Assembly (NCBI GenBank): GCA_001701075.1
Contig: DAAK01000224.1
Coordinates: forward strand, 1 to 12,441
DNA from: Bacteroidales bacterium GP3
GTDB taxonomy: Bacteria > Bacteroidota > Bacteroidia > Bacteroidales > Muribaculaceae
Length of the DNA stretch: 12,441 nt
Direction of reading: 5' to 3'
Part shown: in pieces, positions 1 through 6,016 of the stretch
How the letters are laid out: each line of letters opens with the position of its first letter
Numbering within the stretch: position 1 is the stretch's first letter
Notes under the pieces: model-generated
The model's database searches: none
What the model saw: the letters and a program-made list of their open reading frames with translations, nothing else
What the model was told of the DNA's origin: nothing
Translations under genes and position numbers: made by a program

Positions 1-63
1 TTTTATACCGAACCCGTCACCCGTAAATATTCCATAGGGCTCAACTGGGCCTTCACTTTCTAA
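1..63 (+). CDS. C-terminal end of an outer-membrane or DUF5683-like protein (partial)
   Basis: Reading from base 1, 20 codons run in frame to a TAA at 61-63. The peptide ends ...RKYSIGLNWAFTF. The alternation of polar and aromatic or aliphatic residues and the terminal Phe are what a last beta-strand recognised by the BAM machinery looks like, as in TonB-dependent receptors and other outer-membrane barrels. A second reading comes from gene order. In many Bacteroidetes the gene before mltD is a DUF5683 protein downstream of parA-parB, and as I recall those proteins end in a similar strand. The fragment is too short to decide, and the rest lies outside the window. That it is a real gene end is likely from the clean stop just before mltD. 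Confidence 0.55.
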   Translation, partial: FYTEPVTRKYSIGLNWAFTF

Positions 64-66
64 ATC

Positions 67-101
67 AACTGAAATCTGAAATCTGAAAACTGAAATCTCC
101 C
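67..101. repeat. Degenerate 7-bp tandem array before mltD
   Basis: Five heptamers run end to end: AACTGAA, ATCTGAA, ATCTGAA, AACTGAA, ATCTCCC. The last one abuts the ATG of mltD at 102. The array fills the whole gap after the upstream stop apart from three bases. I see no TAnnTTTG promoter here, so mltD may be read through from upstream. Confidence 0.8.
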
Positions 102-1802
102 ATGCGCAAAACCATACTTCTGACATTAGCTCTGCTCTCTTCCTCAGTAGCGACGACTTTCGCCGCAAACCCTAACGTGATGGACCTGAAGACATCTATC
201 ACAGACGATGCCATAGTCTTTCCTGAGACATTTGAGCAGGATACGCAGAAACTGCTCGAAGGCTGGTTTATGCGTAATTATACTGCCTCCGACAATAACT
301 TCTCAAGCAAGAAAGATGTAGACACTTCAGATGCAGTCATCAGGCAACGTCTCGCTTCCTTGCCAACTGTAATAGAAATGCCTTTCAATTCTGTTGTAAG
401 GCAATATATCGACCGTTACACAAAAAACGGTCGTTCACAGGTCGCTGCCATTCTCGGCCTAAGCCTATACTACATGCCGATTTTCGAGCAGGCTCTTGAA
501 GAACTCAGGCTTCCACAGGAACTCAAATATCTTCCAGTCATTGAATCTGCTCTCGATCCTAACGCCGTAAGCAAACACGGGGCCACTGGCCTCTGGCAAA
601 TGATGCTCGCTACCGGAAAAGGCCTTGGACTTGAATGCAACAGCCTTGTCGATGAGCGACGCGACCCTTACACTTCGTCGAATGCTGCCGCCGAACTCCT
701 AAAGCAACTTTATGACTCATACGGCGACTGGACCCTTGCTATAGCTGCCTACAATTGCGGACCAAGCACTGTCAATAAGGCTATTCGTCGTGCAGGAGGG
801 GACTCTTCAAAAGCAGATTTCTGGGAAATTTACCCTTATCTTCCTGAAGAGACTCGTGGATATGTGCCTATGTTCATAGCAGCCAACTACGTGATGAACT
901 ATCATCCTCAACACAATATCAGCCCTGTTCTTCCTACTAAGCCAATCGTGACAGACACTGTAGGAGTGGTGGAAAGAATACACTTCGATCAGATCGAGGC
1001 TGTGCTCGCCATTCCTAAGGATGAGCTTCGCATTCTCAATCCTCAATATAGGGAAGACATAATCCCCGGAACCCCGGAACGCCCGTATATGCTTGTGCTC
1101 CCTTCAAAGCAGATTCACGCTTACCTTATGAGCCATGACCAGATTGTGGCCTATCAAGCTGACAAATACCAACGGCGCACAGAGGTTGAGCCAGGAAAGG
1201 CTTCTGATGCAGATCTTAATCTTGCAGATGCGAACGCTGGTCAACTGAACACTGAGGATATCGATGCTGCTCCGGCCGCATCATCCACTGTCTCCCACAA
1301 GGTGGTTGCCGGTGAAACCTTGACTTCCATCGCCGCTAAATATGGGGTTCAACCTGCAGATATCAGGAGTGCGAACAATCTCCGGCGCAATGCCGTCAGG
1401 GTAGGACAGGTGCTCACCATCAATGGTGTAGCGCCCGACAAGGCAGCTGCCGCCCGTGAGGAAGCTACAGCCAATATGCTCGCCGCCGCCGATACTAAGG
1501 ATGCGCAGGAAGCGGCTTCTCAAGCCAGCGACAATTCTTCAAAGCAGACTCAAGCTCAACAGAAAAAAGATTCGTCCGCCTCTTCTGCCAAAAACTCCAA
1601 GAAAAAGGAATCAGCAAAGAGCTCTTCTAAAAAGAATTCTAATAAGAAATCAAAAGCTACCACACATACCATCAAAAGCGGGGAAAATCTTGGCCGAATT
1701 GCACAAAAATATGGTGTATCAGTCAGTGCAATTAAGAAAGCCAACGGTCTGAAGAGCGACGCAATCCGTGCCGGAGCTCAACTTAAGATTCCTGCCAAGT
1801 AA
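102..1802 (+). CDS. mltD: Membrane-bound lytic murein transglycosylase D with two LysM domains
   Basis: This enzyme cleaves the MurNAc-GlcNAc bond of peptidoglycan non-hydrolytically, leaving 1,6-anhydro-MurNAc, and acts in the periplasm during wall remodelling. A signal peptide covers residues 1-21 (MRKTILL..., cut near TFA-AN). It has no lipobox Cys, so the protein is probably soluble or periplasmic rather than a lipoprotein as in E. coli. The family-1 SLT domain spans roughly 125-270, with catalytic Glu148 in PVIESALDP, then GATGLWQ (160-166) and AYNCGPSTVNKAI (216-228). LysM domains lie at about 398-442 and 522-564, joined by a Ser/Lys/Ala-rich linker (about 445-520) of low complexity. 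The length of 566 aa is ordinary for a two-LysM MltD. The ABC exporter gene starts 11 bp after the stop, so the two are probably co-transcribed. Confidence 0.93.
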   Translation: MRKTILLTLALLSSSVATTFAANPNVMDLKTSITDDAIVFPETFEQDTQKLLEGWFMRNYTASDNNFSSKKDVDTSDAVIRQRLASLPTVIEMPFNSVVRQYIDRYTKNGRSQVAAILGLSLYYMPIFEQALEELRLPQELKYLPVIESALDPNAVSKHGATGLWQMMLATGKGLGLECNSLVDERRDPYTSSNAAAELLKQLYDSYGDWTLAIAAYNCGPSTVNKAIRRAGGDSSKADFWEIYPYLPEETRGYVPMFIAANYVMNYHPQHNISPVLPTKPIVTDTVGVVERIHFDQIEAVLAIPKDELRILNPQYREDIIPGTPERPYMLVLPSKQIHAYLMSHDQIVAYQADKYQRRTEVEPGKASDADLNLADANAGQLNTEDIDAAPAASSTVSHKVVAGETLTSIAAKYGVQPADIRSANNLRRNAVRVGQVLTINGVAPDKAAAAREEATANMLAAADTKDAQEAASQASDNSSKQTQAQQKKDSSASSAKNSKKKESAKSSSKKNSNKKSKATTHTIKSGENLGRIAQKYGVSVSAIKKANGLKSDAIRAGAQLKIPAK

Positions 1803-1813
1803 TAAGAAACGGT

Positions 1814-3655
1814 ATGAAAGATTTCATTCGATTCTTACGTCGCTTTGCCCGTCCATACACAGGGACTCTGTCGCTCAGCATTTTCTTCAACTTGCTGAAT
1901 GGTGTGATGACGGTGTTCTCTTTCGCCTTCATCATCCCAATCCTGCAGGTGATTTTTGGGCTGGAGAGGGGAGAATATCAGTTCAAACCTTGGAATTCTC
2001 CAGATTTAATGGACACCATCACCAACAATTTCTACTATTTCACAGGTCATATTATCGACACCCAAGGAGCCTCAAAAGCTCTTGCATACCTCGGCGCCAT
2101 TTTCATTGTCATGACCTTACTCAAGGTGATGACTGGCTATCTTAGTGAATACTTCACCATCCCGATGCGAAATGGAGTGGTCCGCGACATACGAAACACT
2201 ATGTATGCCAAGATTCTCTTACTCCCAATCGGATATTTCAGCAACGAGAAAAAGGGCGACATTATGGCCCGTATGAGCGGTGATGTGACTGAGGTCGAAG
2301 CATCCGTGATGTCCTCACTCTACGCTCTCTTCCGTTACCCAATCCTCATTATCATTTATCTCGCCACCATGATAGCCGTAAGCTGGAAGCTGACGCTATT
2401 CGTGTTTGTATTGCTACCCATTATGGGATGGGTGATGGGAACTGTTGGTAAGAAGCTGAAAGCTCAGGGATTACGTACTATGCAGATAGGCGGTCAGATT
2501 CTTTCTACTATCGAAGAGAGTCTTGGCGGTCTGCGTATCATAAAGGCGTTCAACGCTGAAAAGCAGATGGACTCCCGATTCCGCTCTGAGACCCAATCTT
2601 ATGTGAAGTCGGCAAACGCGATGCTCCGTAGGCAGGCGCTTGCTCATCCAATGAGCGAATTTCTCGGCACCATCGCCGTGATTGTAGTCCTTTGGTTCGG
2701 TGGAACACTTATACTCTCCGGCTCCTCCTCCATTGATGCTGCCTCTTTCATTTTCTATATGACAATCTTCTACAGCATCATCAATCCTGCAAAAGACCTC
2801 TCAAAGACCGGTTATGCCGTCTCAAAAGGCATGGCAGCTCTTGCTCGTATAGACAAGATTCTCGATGCGGAAAATCCTATCAAGGATCCTGAAAATCCGG
2901 AAAAACTTCCACAGGATATCACTCCTTCCACTCCGGCTATCGAATTTCAGAATGTTTCTTTCAAATACGACGATGGCGACCGAATGGTGCTCGATAATAT
3001 CAATCTCAAGGTGACGAAAGGACACACTGTCGCAATTGTCGGGCAATCCGGATCCGGAAAATCAACCCTTGTCGATCTGATTCCACGCTTCTACGATGTG
3101 ACAGAAGGATCTGTAAAAGTCAAAGGCTGTGATGTGCGCGAAGTAAAGGTTGCCGATCTCCGCGGACTTATGGGGAATGTCAATCAAGAAGCAATCCTCT
3201 TCAACGATACCTTCCGAAATAACATAGCTTTCGGCAATGAAAACGCCACTATGGAAGAAGTGGTGCGTGCCGCAAAGATTGCTAATGCCCATGATTTCAT
3301 CATGGCTACCCCAGAGGGATATGATACTATTCTCGGAGATAGAGGTTGCAGGCTCTCCGGAGGCGAGCGTCAACGAATCAGCATAGCCCGCTCCATTCTC
3401 AAGAATCCCGATATCCTCATCCTTGATGAGGCCACCTCGGCTCTAGACAACGAAAGCGAACGCCTCGTTCAGGAAGCTCTCGACAGGCTTATGTCTGACC
3501 GCACCACAATTGTCATTGCACACCGCCTCTCCACTATCGTCAACGCCGATACAATCTGCGTAATGAAAGATGGAAAAATCATAGAAATCGGCACTCACTC
3601 CGAGCTCCTTGCCCTCGACGGTCAATACGCCCGTCTTCACGCCCTCTCCACATAA
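1814..3655 (+). CDS. msbA: MsbA-type ABC exporter, fused permease and ATPase
   Basis: This is a half-transporter of the lipid or drug exporter class that would work as a homodimer in the inner membrane. MsbA flips the lipid A core outward. The membrane domain (about residues 18-325) holds about six hydrophobic segments. The ATPase domain starts near 376 and has every expected motif: Walker A GQSGSGKST (410-418), Q-loop Gln458, signature LSGGE (514-518), Walker B ILILDEA (534-540) with catalytic Glu539, the D-loop SALD and H-loop His570 (IAHR). The length of 613 aa is typical of Bacteroidetes MsbA-like proteins. It follows mltD by 11 bp, and an acyltransferase of the lipid A type lies in the same window. 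The substrate cannot be read from sequence. Lipid A is an inference, and a multidrug or other lipid exporter is the alternative. Confidence 0.9.
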   Translation: MKDFIRFLRRFARPYTGTLSLSIFFNLLNGVMTVFSFAFIIPILQVIFGLERGEYQFKPWNSPDLMDTITNNFYYFTGHIIDTQGASKALAYLGAIFIVMTLLKVMTGYLSEYFTIPMRNGVVRDIRNTMYAKILLLPIGYFSNEKKGDIMARMSGDVTEVEASVMSSLYALFRYPILIIIYLATMIAVSWKLTLFVFVLLPIMGWVMGTVGKKLKAQGLRTMQIGGQILSTIEESLGGLRIIKAFNAEKQMDSRFRSETQSYVKSANAMLRRQALAHPMSEFLGTIAVIVVLWFGGTLILSGSSSIDAASFIFYMTIFYSIINPAKDLSKTGYAVSKGMAALARIDKILDAENPIKDPENPEKLPQDITPSTPAIEFQNVSFKYDDGDRMVLDNINLKVTKGHTVAIVGQSGSGKSTLVDLIPRFYDVTEGSVKVKGCDVREVKVADLRGLMGNVNQEAILFNDTFRNNIAFGNENATMEEVVRAAKIANAHDFIMATPEGYDTILGDRGCRLSGGERQRISIARSILKNPDILILDEATSALDNESERLVQEALDRLMSDRTTIVIAHRLSTIVNADTICVMKDGKIIEIGTHSELLALDGQYARLHALST

Positions 3656-3669
3656 TATAAACAATAAAA

Positions 3670-3723
3670 ATAAAGTCCTTAAAGACCTTAAAGTCGTTAA
3701 GGACCTTAAAGACCTTAAAGCAC
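3670..3723. repeat. Degenerate 9-bp tandem array between msbA and purN
   Basis: Six nonamers run end to end: ATAAAGTCC, TTAAAGACC, TTAAAGTCG, TTAAGGACC, TTAAAGACC, TTAAAGCAC. The array fills most of the 76-bp gap. An inverted pair, GTCCTTAA (3675-3682) and TTAAGGAC (3697-3704), could form an 8-bp stem with a 14-base loop. No T-run follows, so it does not look like an intrinsic terminator. No stop codon occurs in the purN frame through the array. Confidence 0.85.
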
Positions 3724-3731
3724 TCATAATT

Positions 3732-4754
3732 ATGACCAACATAGCAGTATTCGCCTCCGGCACCGGCTCCAATGCCGTAAATCTCGTGAAAACCTTCAAT
3801 TCAGGCACCCGCATACATGTTGCCCTCTGTCTTACCGACCGTGAGAATGCTCCCGTCATTGAGAAGATGCGCGAACTTGGTGTTGAAACCATTTATTTCC
3901 CTAAAAGCACATGGAGGGATGATCCTCAGGCTATTCTCGACGTACTCAAAAGCCACGACATTAAGGTCATTACACTCGCCGGATTCCTTTCTTTCATCAA
4001 GGATGACATTGTGAATGCCTATGAAGGCCGTATTCTCAACATTCACCCTTCGCTTCTCCCTGCTTATGGAGGGAAGGGGATGCATGGTGCCAATGTTCAC
4101 AAGGCAGTAATCGATGCCGGCGAGACTAAAAGTGGAGCTACTGTCCATATAGTGACAAAGGATTTAGATGATGGCCCGATTGTGGTGCAGAAGGAAGTTG
4201 CTGTCCTTCCCGACGACACTCCTGAATCTCTTGAGGCGAAAGTCCATGAGATTGAATACATCATATTCCCTGAGGCTGTGATGAAGACTGTCGCTGCCAT
4301 GACTCCTCCTGACGTCCCCAAAAGTGTTGACGATGCTTGGGCCGAGACTCTTGGTGTGCCAAACAATGTGCCGCCAATTCCCACAAACTCTCCGGCCAAT
4401 TTCAGCAATCCGAATATTCCGAACAACCTGATTTTTCAGACGAGTCCGACAAGTCAGACTGGTCAGACAAGCCATGCTGGTCCGGCTGCCCCTGTCAGCA
4501 TGGCACTCCATTCAGAGCCAATGCCCCCTACCTACCTCGTCTGGTCGGTCATAATGACTATTCTTTGTTGCACCATTCCAGGCATAGTGGCAATTATTTA
4601 TTCCGCTAAAGTAAGTTCTAAATTCTATCAAGGAGATTTGGAAGGAGCTCGCCATGCTTCTCACAATGCAGAGATTTGGATAATCGTATCCTTCGTACTT
4701 GGAGTCCTTTCCAACACTCTCTACATCCCTCTCGCTATCGCCGGCCTCTTCTAA
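3732..4754 (+). CDS. purN: Phosphoribosylglycinamide formyltransferase fused to a C-terminal CD225/dispanin membrane domain
   Basis: The N-terminal 1-190 is GAR transformylase, step three of purine synthesis (GAR plus 10-formyl-THF gives FGAR). Visible are the phosphate loop FASGTGSN (7-14), the catalytic trio Asn103 and His105 (NIHPSLLP) and Asp146 (DLDDGP), and the family C-terminal helix HEIEYIIFPEAV. E. coli PurN is about 212 aa, but this protein is 340. After a Pro/Asn-rich linker (about 193-262) comes a CD225/IFITM-like domain (about 264-325): PPTYLVW, the paired cysteines of ILCCTIPG (279-280), membrane segment to 290, GDLEGARHAS (301-310) in the conserved loop, then a second membrane segment (314-338). 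The frame is unbroken. The ATG at 3732 is chosen because residue 3 onward matches the family N-terminus. The frame is open further upstream to 3609, inside msbA, but that part has no homology. The effect of the fusion is unknown, and membrane tethering is inferred. Confidence 0.9.
   Translation: MTNIAVFASGTGSNAVNLVKTFNSGTRIHVALCLTDRENAPVIEKMRELGVETIYFPKSTWRDDPQAILDVLKSHDIKVITLAGFLSFIKDDIVNAYEGRILNIHPSLLPAYGGKGMHGANVHKAVIDAGETKSGATVHIVTKDLDDGPIVVQKEVAVLPDDTPESLEAKVHEIEYIIFPEAVMKTVAAMTPPDVPKSVDDAWAETLGVPNNVPPIPTNSPANFSNPNIPNNLIFQTSPTSQTGQTSHAGPAAPVSMALHSEPMPPTYLVWSVIMTILCCTIPGIVAIIYSAKVSSKFYQGDLEGARHASHNAEIWIIVSFVLGVLSNTLYIPLAIAGLF
4398..4487. repeat. In-frame 9-bp degenerate tandem array coding for the PurN-CD225 linker
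   Basis: Ten nonamers run end to end: AATTTCAGC, AATCCGAAT, ATTCCGAAC, AACCTGATT, TTTCAGACG, AGTCCGACA, AGTCAGACT, GGTCAGACA, AGCCATGCT, GGTCCGGCT. Most fit nnTCmGAnn. The period is three codons and the phase matches the reading frame, giving residues 223-252 as triplets with Pro or Gln usually in the middle (NPN, IPN, SPT, SQT, GQT, GPA). It has the same period as the noncoding array at 3670-3723. Confidence 0.8.
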
Positions 4755-4777
4755 ATAGACGCCCTCTAATTATAAAG

Positions 4778-4810
4778 TATGCCCCAGGCTCTCAGCCTGA
4801 GGCATATTTT
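4778..4810. terminator. Rho-independent terminator between convergent genes
   Basis: TATGCCcCAGGCT (4778-4790) pairs with AGCCTGaGGCATA (4794-4806), giving a 13-bp stem with one mismatch and a three-base loop CTC. TTTT follows at 4807-4810. It would end purN transcripts on the plus strand. Since the prenyl synthase converges from the other side, the stem may serve both, although the minus-strand tail is only AT-rich. Confidence 0.8.
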
Positions 4811-4814
4811 GTAT

Positions 4815-4856
4815 TCCTTGGTCCTTGACTCTTGGTTCTTGGTTCTTGGTTCTTAA
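4815..4856. repeat. Degenerate 7-bp tandem array after the prenyl synthase stop
   Basis: Six heptamers run end to end: TCCTTGG, TCCTTGA, CTCTTGG, TTCTTGG, TTCTTGG, TTCTTAA. The array stops one base short of the TAA (minus strand) of the prenyl synthase at 4858-4860. On the other side it begins four bases after the T-run of the terminator. It would be transcribed as the 3' tail of the prenyl synthase message. Confidence 0.85.
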
Positions 4857-4857
4857 A

Positions 4858-5838
4858 TTAAGACTGTCTCCGTATAGTAAAATCAAACAGTTCGGCAAAC
4901 GCATCCCTCCATTCATTCTCTGGAAGTGTCTGCAACAGCTTATCTCCATCATCTCTCATCCCTTCCATCACAGAGTAGGCATAATCTATCCCACCCTTAT
5001 CTTTTGCAAATTCTATTAGTGTTTGGATTTCTGAGTCGCTGAGATCTCCGCGCTGCAACAAAGCAAGCATTTTGCTTCCTTCCTCCCCATTATCTGAGTT
5101 GACTGCATATATAAGAGGTAGGCTGACCTTATTTTCTCTAAGGTCATTCCCTGTGGGTTTCCCAACTTCCTTATCCTCAAAATAATCGAAGATATCATCC
5201 TTTATTTGGAAACATAGCCCAAGCAGGCGCCCATATTCTACAAGTCTTTCTATCTCTTCTTTGGTAGCTTCAGTTGACTCTGCCCCCATCTTCACACATT
5301 TCATGAAGAGTGATGCTGTCTTCTGGCTTATCACTTTAAAATATCGTGCCTCATCTATCGCCCGGTCGCGCGCATTGGATATCTGGTCGATCTCTCCAAG
5401 CGACAACTCCTTGCCTAATTCTGCTATTGAGACCACCGTCCTCATGTCTTTCGTCTTGATGGCCTCCTGCAGAGCTGAACTCACGAAGTAATCACCTACC
5501 AATACTGCTATCCTATTGTCAAAATCCTTATTCAACGTAGGCGTGCGGCGTCTATAGTCTGCATTGTCAACTACATCGTCATGTATAAGCGATGCATTGT
5601 GAAGCATTTCAAGGGCTGCTGCAGAGTGTAGCGTCGATTCATTGATATCGCCAAAAAGCCGGGCACTTAGTAGCACCAAAAGTGGTCGGATCTGCTTCCC
5701 TTTCGTACGTAGATACTGGTCCACCACGCGACCCATCAGCGGGTCACTGGTAGAAAGGCTCGTGCGGATGATTTCATTCATCGCATCAAGCTCAACTCCT
5801 AAAAGTTGTCTTATTTTATCTATTGTTGTCTTCGACAT
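4858..5838 (-). CDS. Long-chain polyprenyl diphosphate synthase
   Basis: This trans-isoprenyl synthase builds an all-trans polyprenyl diphosphate from IPP and an allylic primer, in Bacteroidales most likely the side chain of menaquinone. Both aspartate-rich motifs are present: DDVVD (residues 87-91, in LIHDDVVD) and DDIFD (214-218, in QIKDDIFD), with GKQIRP (47-52) and the Lys/Gln of KVISQKTA (168-175). The residues four and five before the first motif are small (Ala82, Ser83), not the bulky aromatics that stop short-chain synthases, which argues for a long product. I place the start at ATG 5838 (326 aa). An in-frame GTG at 5886 would add 16 residues, many of them charged, but a strong promoter box overlaps that codon. 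The gene converges on purN and diverges from polA. IspB, HepT-like or farnesyl/geranylgeranyl synthase cannot be fully separated by eye. Confidence 0.9.
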   Translation of the reverse strand: MSKTTIDKIRQLLGVELDAMNEIIRTSLSTSDPLMGRVVDQYLRTKGKQIRPLLVLLSARLFGDINESTLHSAAALEMLHNASLIHDDVVDNADYRRRTPTLNKDFDNRIAVLVGDYFVSSALQEAIKTKDMRTVVSIAELGKELSLGEIDQISNARDRAIDEARYFKVISQKTASLFMKCVKMGAESTEATKEEIERLVEYGRLLGLCFQIKDDIFDYFEDKEVGKPTGNDLRENKVSLPLIYAVNSDNGEEGSKMLALLQRGDLSDSEIQTLIEFAKDKGGIDYAYSVMEGMRDDGDKLLQTLPENEWRDAFAELFDFTIRRQS

Positions 5839-5885
5839 TTCTCTGATCAGATCGGCTCGCACTCGTCTGCGATCCTTTTTCTCCA

Positions 5886-5916
5886 CAAAATTACAAAATA
5901 TTTTTCCAATTTCAAC
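5886..5916 (-). promoter_or_regulatory. Bacteroidetes-type promoter for the prenyl synthase
   Basis: On the minus strand a perfect -7 box TAATTTTG (TAnnTTTG) lies at 5893-5886. A -33-like GTTG (consensus TTTG) lies at 5916-5913, with a 19-bp spacer, the spacing known for these promoters. Transcription would start near 5880 and give a leader of about 40 bases before ATG 5838. The upstream GTG at 5886 would sit inside the promoter and not be transcribed. Confidence 0.6.
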
Positions 5917-6016
5917 ACTACTACCCCCGATATTTGTTATTTTTATAGTGAAGAAGTGCTTTTTTGCCCTTTCTTTACCCTTACAAACCTATTTTCAACT
6001 CTACAGAACCACTGTC

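Noticed and set aside
1456..1752. A 98-codon Lys/Arg/Pro-rich frame inside mltD
   Set aside because: It is the out-of-frame reading of the Ser/Lys-rich linker between the two LysM domains.
3609..3731. A longer purN starting at 3609
   Set aside because: The added 41 residues overlap the end of msbA, are partly low-complexity repeat translation, and precede the conserved family N-terminus (IAVFASGTGSN), so the ATG at 3732 is preferred.
3443..3892. A 149-codon frame on the minus strand across the msbA-purN junction
   Set aside because: It is antisense to two conserved domains and translates the nonamer array as a repeated Leu/Arg/Ser pattern. No family is recognisable.
4370..4500. PurN-CD225 fusion as an assembly or frameshift artefact
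   Set aside because: The frame is continuous on both sides and the array is in codon register, so no indel is needed to explain it. Loss of a stop by a point error cannot be excluded from one sequence, so this is kept as a test, not as the preferred view.
3670..4856. A CRISPR array formed by the short repeats
   Set aside because: The units are 7-10 bases, directly adjacent and degenerate, with no conserved 23-50 base repeat, no unique spacers and no cas genes.
5839..5886. GTG start for the prenyl synthase at 5886
   Set aside because: A promoter box overlaps the GTG, and the added 16 residues are mostly charged and unlike the family N-terminus.
5929..5936. GATATTTG as the polA promoter box
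   Set aside because: It differs from TAnnTTTG at the first base and has only TTCC at the -33 position, so polA's promoter is left unassigned.
5642..6016. A longer polA starting at 5642
   Set aside because: This extension is antisense to the prenyl synthase and crosses the divergent promoter region. The conserved 5' nuclease begins at the ATG at 6017.
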